A stretch of DNA of 64,000 nt from Agrobacterium tumefaciens (GTDB lineage: Bacteria > Pseudomonadota > Alphaproteobacteria > Rhizobiales > Rhizobiaceae), in NCBI RefSeq assembly GCF_000834635.1, contig NZ_JXQV01000017.1, positions 32,124 through 96,123 on the forward strand, read 5' to 3'. Both the position numbers and the translations under genes were made by a program. Below are positions 34,695-42,604 of this stretch, piece after piece (the stretch's first letter is position 1; each line of letters begins with the position of its first letter). The notes under the pieces were generated by a model. The model had not been told where the DNA came from, did not search any database, and was given only the letters and a program-made list of their open reading frames with translations.

Positions 34695-36020
34695 TCAGAA
34701 ATCGCCAACATTGATCTTAGAGCTGTCGGAGAAGCGTGACAGGCGGAACGGCGTGGGATCGACAGTTGGTTGATCGCCCGCCACCAGTTCAGCCGCGAGG
34801 TGACCAATGCCCGGACCGACCCCGAAGCCATGTCCGGAGCAACCCGCCGCCAGATAGACGCCATCGATGCTGCCAACCGGCGATATGACCGGCACCGCAT
34901 CCGGCGTCGAGTCAATGTAGCCTGCCCATGAAGAGGCGATACCCGCGCTGGCAATCGTCGGAAACATGGCTGTCACCCGCTTCATGATGAGAGCGATTGT
35001 TTTTGCATTTGGGGCCGGATCCAGCACGCGCATGCGCTCAAACGGCGTTGGCTTGTCGAGGCTCCAACTGCCCAGCGCTTCCGGGCCTTCGAAAAACGAG
35101 CGTCCGATGCCGATCTCAACCGCCTTCAGGCGTTTGATGAACATCGGCATGAATGGACGCGCGTAACGGATACCCTGTGGCGTGATTTCGAGCGTTGCCT
35201 TGCCGCTGATGGCAATCGTGTAGGTGCCATCGATGCGGCGGGTCATGGCAAAATCGGATGTGTAAACAGCGTCGCCGAGATCCGGTGCCGGACCTGTCCT
35301 CATGGATGTCTGACGAACGCTGGCCTGCGGCATCGAAACGGCATATTTACGCATGAAAGTGGACGCCCAGGCCCCCGCAGCGCACAGAACTGCATTGGTG
35401 CGGATGAGGCCGTGTTCCGTAACGACGCCGGTAACCTGTCCATTGGTCACATCAAGACCGCGCGCCGCGCAGTTTTGATGAATGGTCGCGCCCAGCTTAC
35501 GCGCGCCTTCCGCAATCTGCGGGGCCGCAAGCCATGGTTCTGCCTTGCCGTCTTCGAAAGCATGCACACCGCCAACCCATTTGCGACCGCTGGCCGATAC
35601 GACCGTCGACGTTGCCTCGTCACCCGTCAGCATGCGTGTGTTGACGCCGAATTGCTGACCAATCTTGCGCCAGGATTCCCAGTCAGCCAGTTGCTTTGGA
35701 TCGGATGTCACATAGGTCAGCCCGCAACGACGAAAGCCGAGATCAAGCCCTATGTCCTGGGTCATCTCGTCCCAAAGCCTGAGGGAGAGATTAGCGATAG
35801 GCATTTCCCGCGCATCGCGGTTCTGGCGGCGGCACCAGCCCCAGTTTCGGCTGGATTGCTCGCAGCCAACATAACCCTTTTCGATCAACGCGACAGACAG
35901 GCCGCGTTTCGCCAGAAAATATGCTGCACTGGCACCAACAATTCCACCACCGATAACGACGGCATCGACGGACTGGGGAAGCTTTTCATCGCTGCGGATC
36001 TTGTGAATAAAAGGTGCCAT
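34695..36020 (-). CDS. FAD-dependent oxidoreductase, DadA/DAO family
   Basis: 441-residue flavoenzyme with the FAD motif GGGIVGASAAYFLAKRG at about residues 24-40, the EQSSRNWGWCRRQ segment and a C-terminal CSGHGFGVGPGIGHLAAEL FAD-binding tail. This combination resembles D-amino-acid/secondary-amine dehydrogenases and opine-oxidase-like subunits. It is of a different subgroup from the two PuuB-like oxidases in this window. It is transcribed toward the transaminase/ABC operon and has its own promoter region near 36030. A role in oxidising the compound imported by that transporter is likely but unproven. Confidence 0.84.
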   Translation of the reverse strand: MAPFIHKIRSDEKLPQSVDAVVIGGGIVGASAAYFLAKRGLSVALIEKGYVGCEQSSRNWGWCRRQNRDAREMPIANLSLRLWDEMTQDIGLDLGFRRCGLTYVTSDPKQLADWESWRKIGQQFGVNTRMLTGDEATSTVVSASGRKWVGGVHAFEDGKAEPWLAAPQIAEGARKLGATIHQNCAARGLDVTNGQVTGVVTEHGLIRTNAVLCAAGAWASTFMRKYAVSMPQASVRQTSMRTGPAPDLGDAVYTSDFAMTRRIDGTYTIAISGKATLEITPQGIRYARPFMPMFIKRLKAVEIGIGRSFFEGPEALGSWSLDKPTPFERMRVLDPAPNAKTIALIMKRVTAMFPTIASAGIASSWAGYIDSTPDAVPVISPVGSIDGVYLAAGCSGHGFGVGPGIGHLAAELVAGDQPTVDPTPFRLSRFSDSSKINVGDF

Positions 36021-36133
36021 CTATGCCTCTGCTGAGTACGCGCACCATTATCCCAAAACCATACCGCAGAATACGCTTCTAAAAGCACCGCTTCAGCGTT
36101 TTGTGTCAAAGAAGCCTGCCGAACCAGAAGAAA

Positions 36134-36319
36134 TCATGCGCCGTGGTTCGCGTAATATATGCCGAAATTGACAGCCAGCATGATCAGCAACATAGCAGCG
36201 GTGGCAGCAATAAAATAAACCATCCGCTTCAGAAAGCTACCCGGCTTGTTCTTGCGGCTGAATGCTGCAAATCCGGCAGCGCCGATTGAAATGCCGATGA
36301 TGGCAGGCAGTGACATCAT
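36134..36319 (-). CDS. Small hypothetical membrane protein
   Basis: 61 residues from the ATG at 36317-36319, which has AGAAGG eight bases upstream. Two hydrophobic segments are visible (LPAIIGISIGAAGFAAF and MVYFIAATAAMLLIMLAVNF) separated by a basic loop RKNKPGSFLKR, so a two-helix inner-membrane protein is expected. The open frame continues upstream into the IS3 remnant, but that part is not similar in character. No family is recognised. It lies between the DadA-like oxidase and the IS remnant. Confidence 0.55.
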   Translation of the reverse strand: MMSLPAIIGISIGAAGFAAFSRKNKPGSFLKRMVYFIAATAAMLLIMLAVNFGIYYANHGA

Positions 36320-36429
36320 TTTATTGTGCCTTCTGGTTGTTGCTTTCCATTGCGGATTAAACATCCGTGTTTTAGCTCTTTCCAAAATTGATCGCATAAG
36401 TCAAGATTCGGAGCATGGGGCGTAAGCGG

Positions 36430-36688
36430 GTAGCCGAACCGTCGCCGCTCATTGGCCAGATTGCGCAACTTCGCTCTCAACTCGACCTCCGGCGGTCGAG
36501 AGGGCCGATAGCGTATCGTCTTTCCATCGGCAGATATGATCTGGCAGGCCCGCCATTCCGAAAGCCCCATCATGGGCTTCAGATGCGCCACGGCTTCACG
36601 CTTCGCGGCAGTCCCTATCATTTTTTTCGAGAAGCTCACGAAGAGCGGCAACGTCCAGCATCTACTCTGCCAGCTGCTGCTTCAGCCT
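36430..36688 (-). pseudogene. IS3-family transposase remnant (orfA end and orfB start)
   Basis: On the minus strand, ARLKQQLAE-stop-MLDVAALRELLEKN matches the C-terminal leucine zipper of an IS3-family OrfA, with a TAG where the family usually has Gln. An A7 run (T7 at 36621-36627) follows, the place of the programmed frameshift in such elements. The next frame reads AAKREAVAHLKPMMGLSEWRAC and LANERRRFGY, the start of OrfB. Similarity stops abruptly after RRRFGY near 36430. Both ends of the element are missing, so it is a dead fragment. Confidence 0.75.
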
Positions 36689-36761
36689 GGCGCTAGGCTG
36701 GCGCGGTTCGCGGCTATGATCGGGCTTGAGTACGAAAGCGTAACGCACGTTCTCAAAATCA

Positions 36762-36785
36762 TCAGCCGGCCCAAAGGCCGGCTGA
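36762..36785. terminator. Terminator-like hairpin after the autotransporter gene
   Basis: TCAGCCGGCC and GGCCGGCTGA form a perfect 10-bp stem with a CAAA loop. On the minus strand it lies 55 bp after the autotransporter stop and is followed by TGATTTTG. Same loop and stem size as the hairpin at 19051-19074. Confidence 0.65.
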
Positions 36786-36839
36786 ACTCGAAACGCTTAC
36801 ACTGTCGCCGGACTGCAATCTGGACCATCTCGTCAGGTT

Positions 36840-39800
36840 TCAGAACCGCTTGCTGATCCGACCGCGCGCGCCTCCAGACTTATCGCCATCGCCTTCGATA
36901 TTGAACAGAAGGCTGAAGTCGATGGCCCACTCATTCGCGGTCGCAAGAGAAACACCTGTTGAGACTGAGCCGAACTCGCCGGAACCATCGATGCCTGAGA
37001 AGCCGCCGGTCAACCCGATTTTTGGCTTCAGTTTAGTGTCGTTGCTCAGCGTGTATTCCCGGGCAATTTCTCCGCCAAAACTGACCCTGAATTGTTCCGA
37101 TGTGAAGCCACCGAGGGTCAGCGCATCACCGTTGGCATTGGATACCGTATAATCTTCAATATCTTCAGAGAAGTAGACGGCCCGCAGCTTAGGCGTGAGC
37201 ACCGTTGTGCTGTCCAGATACCATTGCCCCTTGATCGAGGTTTCGGCCATCCAGCGTCGGCTATCAAATTCACCATCCCAGAACTCGGTGTCGATATCGT
37301 TGGCCGATCCGCCGTAGAGCAGGCTGGTATCCCAGAACACACCCTTGCCAATCTCAAACGAGGTATAAGGACCCGCCAGCCAGCCGTTGCCCGTAAGCTC
37401 TGAACCGTCAGCGGTCGGGTCGGTCATTCTGTCCAAGTGGAACGACATGCCGACGAGGGCCTTGTCAGTGATGAGATAATCAGCCCCGGCGGAAAGCATG
37501 GCGAAGCTTCCCCATTCGTTGTCGTTTGCGGGGCGGTTATGCAACATCAGCGTTCCATTGAGCCAAATGTTGAACGGCGACGGAGCAATTTCACCGGGTC
37601 CATTGATTGACGGGCTGTCAGCATTGTTTCGAGCTGCCTCCAATTGCGCAAGGCTGGTCGAGAAGCCGAGTGTCATGCCGTTGGAGGATGGCGAAATCCG
37701 TGTTGTGACTGGTTCCTTGGCGCTCTCGGCGTTTCTCCGTTCCAGAAGGCCGGGAACGTTGATCGCCGATGAAATCATGCTTTGGCGTGACTTCACAAAA
37801 TCCCTTACCTCACCGTCGATCTGCGTCACCACTTTGGCTGGATCGTAGCTGAGATTATAGGTTACCGTACCGGTGCTGCTGCCGAGACCGCTTGTGAGGC
37901 TGAAGGTGATGACGACAGAGCCGGAATAACCCGTTGTTGGCGTAAACTTCAGATACCAGCCAACAGGCGCGACAGGTCCGACCTGTGCATAGTCACCCAT
38001 TGTCAGTGTGGCCGTGCCTGCATTTGGCGGCTGAACTGAAACAAGCTGTCCGCTGTTGAACGGTCCCCCGGTCGCGCGCTTGTCCAAACGTGTGTCAGGA
38101 GGCGCGGAGCCGCTTGGCACGTCGACCACTTGATCGGAAACGCTAACAGCCCGTTGCTTCACTTTCAGCGTGTAGATGGCCGTTGCTTCTGCACCGTTTG
38201 TATCCATGACTTTGACCGTAAAGGTGTAGTCATTCTGCGTATTGGCCGCCAGCGTACCCGAGAGTTCCCCCGATTGGCTGAGAACCAGTCCGTTGGGCAG
38301 GGTGCCGGTGCCAGGCAGCACGCTAAAGGTCAGCGGGGGTGTGCCTCCCGATACATTAATCTGCTGCTCGTATTCTTCGCCTGCCATTGCGTCTGGCAAA
38401 GCACCTGCCGCTGGTGAAAAGCTGAATGTTGGGGCTGGCGCGGTTACCGTGATGGATACAGTTGCCGGAGTGGACGTGCCGCCGTTGTTTGTGGCGGTAT
38501 AGGTAAAGCTGTCCGAGCCGGAGTATCCCGTTGTGGGAGCATAGGTGATGCTGGTGCCGGAAGCGGTCGCTGTGCCGTGCGATGCCTGAGATGCAACCGC
38601 AACGCCTGTGGCAGTTCCACCCGTGATGTTGAGTGTGATGTTATTGGACGAGCTGTTAGCAGCAACGGGCGCAGTTACGGGATTGGCGATAGGGGCTGGA
38701 ATTGCAGCTGCAATGGCGAGGTTATAGGTCACCGTGCTTGTTACATTGTTTGCATCGGTTGCCGCGATGGTGAAGCTGTAATTCCTAGCCGTCGTTGGTG
38801 TGCCGCTCAGTAAACCTGTTGTTGGATCGACGGTGAAACCTGTGGGCAGTGTGCCTGATGTTACGGCATAGGTATACGTTCCTGAGCCACCGGATGCCGT
38901 GATGGTTTGGGTATAGCTCGTTCCCACAGTGCCTGGTGTTAGTGTACCTGCCGCTGGTGAAAAGGTGAATGTTGGGGCTGGCGCGGTTATCGTGATGGAT
39001 ACAGTTGCCGGAGTGGAGGTGCCGCCGTCGTTTGTGGCGGTATAGGTAAAGCTGTCCGAGCCGGAGTATCCCGTTGTGGGAGTATAGGTGATGCTGGTGC
39101 CGGAAGCGGTCGCAGTGCCATGAGATGCCTGAGATGCAACCGCAACGCCTGTGGCAGTTCCACCCATGATGTTGAGCGTGATGATATTGGACGAGCTGTT
39201 AGCAGCAACGTTCACGTTTACTGGATTGGCAGTAAGGGCTGGAATTGCAGCTGCAATGGCGAGGTTATAGGTCCCCGTGCTTGTTACATTGTTTGCATCG
39301 GTTGCCGCTATGGTGAAGCTGTAATTCTTAGACGTCGTTGGTGTGCCGCTCAGTAAACCCGTTGTTGGATCGAAGGTGAAACCTTTTGGCAGTGTGCCCC
39401 ATGTTACGGCATAGGTATACGTTCCTGAGCCACCGGATGCCGTGATGGTTTGGGTATAGCTCGTTCCCACAGTGCCTGGTGTTAGTGTACCGGCCGCTGG
39501 TGAAAAGGTGAATGTTGGGGCTGGCGCGGTTACCGTGATGGATACAGTTGCCGGACTGGAGGTGCCGCCGTCGTTTGTGGCGGTATAGGTAAAGCTGTCC
39601 GAGCCGGAGTATCCCGTTGTGGGAGTATAGGTGATGCTGGTGCCGGAAGCGGTCGCAGTGCCATGAGATGCCTGAGATGCAACCGCAACGCCTGTGGCAG
39701 TTCCACCCATGATGTTGAGCGTGATGATATTGGACGAGCTGTTAGCAGCAACGGGCGCAGTTACGGGATTGGCGATAGGGGCCTGAGGCTTCACGTTCAG

Positions 39801-41180
39801 GGTATAGGCCGCAGAGGCTGTGGCTTGGTTTGCATCAGTGACAGTGACGCTGAAGCTGAAATTTCCTTGAGTGCTCGGGGTGCCTTCAATGATGCCTGTT
39901 TGCGGGTCGATACTAAGGGTTGCTGGCAAGGTGCCACTGACGCCATAGGAATAAGGTTCTGTGCCGCCTGACGTCGTGATGGTTTGTCTGTAGTTCGCGC
40001 CCACGTTGGTTGCAGTGAGCGTGCCCGCCGCAGGACTGAAGGACAAAGCTGGCTCATAGGTAAAGGCATTTGATAGCGTAGAGGTATTTGTGCCGTCGGA
40101 GACGACAACGTCGACTGCACCTACGGTATGGGCGGGCGTTGTTGCAGTGATCGACGTCGCGCTGATGACGGCGAAGCTCGATGCAGCTGTGGTGCCAAAC
40201 TTTATGCTTGTGACGTTGGAAAGGTCTGCGCCGGTGATGGTGACAGCTGTTCCGCCACTGCTGCTGCCACTGTTGGGCGAGATGGACGCGATGGCTGGCG
40301 GCTGAGGAGCCGCGCGCGTGACCGTGATGGTATAGGTTTTCGTGGCACCATATTCCGGGGTGACAATAACCGTAATTGTTTTGCTGCCAACAGCCAGCGA
40401 AACTGGGGATGTTGCCGACGTTCCGTTCACCGTGATGGTTGAATTAGGATCGGTCGCACTTGGTGTGACGGTAATAGAGCTTACACTATTGGCTACTGAT
40501 GTCGTGTAGTCGGTTATGTTTGAGGAAAAGGCAGGCGATAAACTGCCGCTGGAGACGGAAAGCGAGGACAAGGTGGCAGTCGAAGATGCCGCTGTGCAGG
40601 TAACTTGCAGTGTAACCTTATTATAGTCCGTAACGTTGCCGTCGGTTGCGTTGATGTTGATTTCAGCCTGTTTAGCGGATCCAAAAATGACAATACTTGA
40701 CGATATTGGCGTGTTTCCATTCTCATTGCTTTTATTTAAAACAAAATTGCCATCCACTGCAATTGATGCCGCCGCATTATTGTTGATCGTACCATTGCCT
40801 TCATAAGTCGCTGTCCAGCTCAATTTTTCGCCGACAAAAAGAGTGTAGGTATCTCCGGATGCCTGCTGATTTGTTGCGGTTACGCCGTTGCCCCACATCG
40901 AATTTACATCCGTACATCCTTGAGACAATGCTACCGCCTGTCCCGCGAAAAAGCAGGAAAAGAAAAACCCCAGCAACAAGTTTGCAATGCTGCGGAATTC
41001 GAAGACTGCTGAAATGCCATTAGCCGTATGCTTTAAATTTCTTAGCTGCACAGAACTGACCCAATATAAAGACAAAATTAAAAACCATGAGTCGCACATA
41101 TTGATGCAACGCGAAAAATCACTAACAGTTTTATTTGCAACCTCTAGCCGCAATGGGGTGTCCATTGGAGTGGTGTCCAA
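36840..41180 (-). CDS. Repeat-rich autotransporter adhesin (Ig-like passenger, beta-barrel C-terminus)
   Basis: Up to 1446 residues; starts at 41180, 41165 or 41099 are possible and none has a clear ribosome site. A hydrophobic signal (about residues 62-85, ending QAVALS) directs export. The passenger has, in order, a cadherin-like beta-sandwich (~203-290), an IPT/TIG domain (~295-375), a putative Ig domain (~378-463), then a 181-residue repeat unit present about 2.5 times (~465-927), each unit a GYSGSDSFTYTATN-type cadherin-like domain plus a putative Ig domain. The last ~250 residues form an autotransporter beta-barrel ending in ISKRF with terminal Phe. It is probably a surface adhesin or biofilm factor. 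It is flanked by mobile-element scraps, which suggests transfer. Confidence 0.85.
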   Translation of the reverse strand: MDTTPMDTPLRLEVANKTVSDFSRCINMCDSWFLILSLYWVSSVQLRNLKHTANGISAVFEFRSIANLLLGFFFSCFFAGQAVALSQGCTDVNSMWGNGVTATNQQASGDTYTLFVGEKLSWTATYEGNGTINNNAAASIAVDGNFVLNKSNENGNTPISSSIVIFGSAKQAEININATDGNVTDYNKVTLQVTCTAASSTATLSSLSVSSGSLSPAFSSNITDYTTSVANSVSSITVTPSATDPNSTITVNGTSATSPVSLAVGSKTITVIVTPEYGATKTYTITVTRAAPQPPAIASISPNSGSSSGGTAVTITGADLSNVTSIKFGTTAASSFAVISATSITATTPAHTVGAVDVVVSDGTNTSTLSNAFTYEPALSFSPAAGTLTATNVGANYRQTITTSGGTEPYSYGVSGTLPATLSIDPQTGIIEGTPSTQGNFSFSVTVTDANQATASAAYTLNVKPQAPIANPVTAPVAANSSSNIITLNIMGGTATGVAVASQASHGTATASGTSITYTPTTGYSGSDSFTYTATNDGGTSSPATVSITVTAPAPTFTFSPAAGTLTPGTVGTSYTQTITASGGSGTYTYAVTWGTLPKGFTFDPTTGLLSGTPTTSKNYSFTIAATDANNVTSTGTYNLAIAAAIPALTANPVNVNVAANSSSNIITLNIMGGTATGVAVASQASHGTATASGTSITYTPTTGYSGSDSFTYTATNDGGTSTPATVSITITAPAPTFTFSPAAGTLTPGTVGTSYTQTITASGGSGTYTYAVTSGTLPTGFTVDPTTGLLSGTPTTARNYSFTIAATDANNVTSTVTYNLAIAAAIPAPIANPVTAPVAANSSSNNITLNITGGTATGVAVASQASHGTATASGTSITYAPTTGYSGSDSFTYTATNNGGTSTPATVSITVTAPAPTFSFSPAAGALPDAMAGEEYEQQINVSGGTPPLTFSVLPGTGTLPNGLVLSQSGELSGTLAANTQNDYTFTVKVMDTNGAEATAIYTLKVKQRAVSVSDQVVDVPSGSAPPDTRLDKRATGGPFNSGQLVSVQPPNAGTATLTMGDYAQVGPVAPVGWYLKFTPTTGYSGSVVITFSLTSGLGSSTGTVTYNLSYDPAKVVTQIDGEVRDFVKSRQSMISSAINVPGLLERRNAESAKEPVTTRISPSSNGMTLGFSTSLAQLEAARNNADSPSINGPGEIAPSPFNIWLNGTLMLHNRPANDNEWGSFAMLSAGADYLITDKALVGMSFHLDRMTDPTADGSELTGNGWLAGPYTSFEIGKGVFWDTSLLYGGSANDIDTEFWDGEFDSRRWMAETSIKGQWYLDSTTVLTPKLRAVYFSEDIEDYTVSNANGDALTLGGFTSEQFRVSFGGEIAREYTLSNDTKLKPKIGLTGGFSGIDGSGEFGSVSTGVSLATANEWAIDFSLLFNIEGDGDKSGGARGRISKRF
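38411..39780 (-). repeat. 543-bp in-frame tandem repeats within the autotransporter gene
   Basis: Units begin at 38411, 38954 and 39497, each exactly 543 bp apart (181 codons). The third is partial, ending near 39780. Long stretches are identical between units, for example the segments around 39030-39200 and 39573-39743. Such identity indicates recent duplication or ongoing homogenisation and makes copy-number change by recombination likely. Short-read assemblies may collapse this region. Confidence 0.9.
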
Positions 41181-41194
41181 ATTAAAATGTACTG

Positions 41195-41211
41195 TTGTAT
41201 TTGAGATACAA
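41195..41211. promoter_or_regulatory. Palindrome TTGTAT-N5-ATACAA upstream of the autotransporter
   Basis: Exact 6-bp inverted arms with a 5-bp centre. On the minus strand its TTGTAT could serve as a -35 element, with TTTAAT-like bases 17-18 bp downstream as a -10. A regulator binding here could control the autotransporter gene. No cognate regulator gene is adjacent. Confidence 0.45.
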
Positions 41212-41240
41212 TCCGAACGAAGAGCCGCAGTTGGGGGGGG

Positions 41241-41330
41241 CTGATCGAGTGTGCAGGCAGAGGCGAGTTTGATATCGTCATCATGGAGGCCCTGGACGGG
41301 CTGATGTCACAGCATTGCTTAAGCGCTTGA
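41241..41330 (+). pseudogene. Possible serine-recombinase fragment
   Basis: The plus-strand frame reads LIECAGRGEFDIVIMEALDGLMS before a stop, resembling the A-R-x-G-x-F-D-x-V-x-x-E-A-L-D-R-L-S-R block of resolvase/invertase-type recombinases. Only about 30 codons remain, with the key Arg of the DRLSR motif replaced by Gly. It is immediately after a G8 tract. The match is short and the call is tentative. Confidence 0.4.
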
Positions 41331-41528
41331 CTTCATGGGGGTTTCCCGATCGTCACGCTTTCTGAAGATCACATACTTTGTTGAAAGGCGGTGTCTCCGA
41401 TGCTTCAATAGGTCTTCGTCTGCAAGCGAGCATTTTTGAAATGCGCGCTGTCTCCAATCATCATCTAGTTTGCGCAAAGTCTGCCTTGTCTGCGTGTAAG
41501 TCATGCACCGCCTTGCAGGGCAATTGCA

Positions 41529-41888
41529 TCAGTCGCTCAGGCCAGGAACGTCCTCCAGACGATAGTAGACGGGAATGCCACGCTCTTGCGCCAGTCTCAC
41601 ATCATTATCCGCACCATTTGAATCGCCGGGCATTCTGAGAACTGCGTCGCAGAGCTTCAAAAGGCGATCTGCCGTGGGGTAAAATATCTGATCATAAAGC
41701 TCATCTCCGAGTTTTACCCCACCTGCTACATGCCATACCGGTAACGCGACCCATTCTCCGATCATCGGAATGTGCCCGGCTTCGAATAGTGGCCAAGATG
41801 CCTCTTCAAGCTTCCTGAGGTTGCGTTCCATTTTTTCAGGATCGTCCCCGGTTCCTGAGCGATAAGGGCCAGCAATCAAAATAAGCAT
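41529..41888 (-). CDS. DUF4406-type nucleoside 2-deoxyribosyltransferase-like protein
   Basis: 119-residue protein beginning LILIAGPYRSGTGDD, the phosphate/ribose-binding start of the nucleoside 2-deoxyribosyltransferase superfamily, followed by an acidic MIGEWVALP segment and the C-terminal GADNDVRLAQERGIPVYY that matches DUF4406-like proteins. Its ATG shares a base with the stop of the upstream Nudix gene (TAATG arrangement), so translation is coupled. Together with NudK-type hydrolase and a DeoR regulator it points to salvage or clean-up of a nucleotide sugar or nucleoside derivative. The reaction is unproven. Confidence 0.75.
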   Translation of the reverse strand: MLILIAGPYRSGTGDDPEKMERNLRKLEEASWPLFEAGHIPMIGEWVALPVWHVAGGVKLGDELYDQIFYPTADRLLKLCDAVLRMPGDSNGADNDVRLAQERGIPVYYRLEDVPGLSD

Positions 41889-42496
41889 TATCGTGCATCC
41901 TTGTTCGTTGGGTCACTGCTAAAAAGGTAAAGGGCTGCGTGCTGCAAAAGCATGATCGTCTTTCCGTCCCTGATCTCGCCAGCTTTGACCATTTTCATTG
42001 CTTCATCTATGGTCACTTCGAGGACCGAAATGTCCTCGCCCTCATCGATATTTCCGCCACCTTCCGATACGCGGTCACAGCCATCATATTGTCCCACAAC
42101 GAAAAACAAGCGTTCGGTCACGGAGCCGGGGCTCATGAACGCATCAAAAACCTGCCGAACGTCGCGAATACGGAAGCCGGTTTCTTCCTCAGCTTCCGCG
42201 CGGATTCTTGCTTCGGGGTCGGCATTATCAAGAAGGCCTGCAGGTGCTTCTATCAATAGGTCGTCATGCCCGTTAACGAATGCTGGAAAGCGAAACTGGC
42301 GTGTCAGGATGACGTTTCTACTGTCGAGCGAATAGAGCAGGATGACCGCGCCATTGCCCCTGTCGTAAGTTTCACGCGACTGCTTCTGCCAGGTGCCGTC
42401 CGAGCGTCTGAACGAAAAAACAGTCTTTTTGAGTGTGTACCAGTCGTCGGATAGCAAGGTCTCGTTTTCTACGCGAACGCGGTCGGCAATACTCAC
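41888..42496 (-). CDS. nudK: NudK-like Nudix hydrolase (GDP-mannose/ADP-ribose type pyrophosphatase)
   Basis: 202 residues from a GTG start preceded by AGGAG. Blocks matching E. coli NudK are ETYDRGNGAVILLYS, QFRFPAFVNG, the Nudix-box area GLLDNADPEARIRAEAEEET, FDAFMSPGSVTERLFFVVGQYD, EDISVLEVTIDEA and GEIRDGKTIMLL. NudK hydrolyses GDP-mannose and related sugar nucleotides to sugar phosphate and nucleotide with Mg2+. It is first in a two-gene operon with the DUF4406 protein and divergent from a DeoR-type regulator. Confidence 0.88.
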   Translation of the reverse strand: MSIADRVRVENETLLSDDWYTLKKTVFSFRRSDGTWQKQSRETYDRGNGAVILLYSLDSRNVILTRQFRFPAFVNGHDDLLIEAPAGLLDNADPEARIRAEAEEETGFRIRDVRQVFDAFMSPGSVTERLFFVVGQYDGCDRVSEGGGNIDEGEDISVLEVTIDEAMKMVKAGEIRDGKTIMLLQHAALYLFSSDPTNKDAR

Positions 42497-42566
42497 TGGA
42501 AGCTCCTAGGCACAGATAGAGAATAATTTGACACGGCTATGTCTGAGTGCTTAGATTTGCGCATTA

Positions 42567-42593
42567 TCGTGCAGAGTCAAGTAATTTCGTGCA
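42567..42593. promoter_or_regulatory. Direct repeat in the nudK/deoR divergent promoter
   Basis: TCGTGCA occurs at 42567-42573 and 42587-42593, a 20-bp period that places both on nearly the same DNA face. It lies just upstream of the deoR start. DeoR-family proteins often use direct repeats, so this is a candidate operator; support is limited to spacing and position. Confidence 0.35.
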
Positions 42594-42604
42594 AGGGTGA
42601 ACAG

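Larger units (their letters stand above)
41181..41528. other. Gap between autotransporter and DUF4406 genes
   Basis: Contains the TTGTAT palindrome (41195-41211), a run of eight G (41233-41240) and the recombinase-like scrap (41241-41330). Beyond 41330 nothing recognisable was found apart from AT-rich sequence at the 3' side of the DUF4406 gene. Confidence 0.6.

Noticed and set aside
38411..39780. CRISPR-like regular repetition
   Set aside because: The repeat unit is 543 bp, coding and in frame; it is a protein domain repeat, not a CRISPR array.
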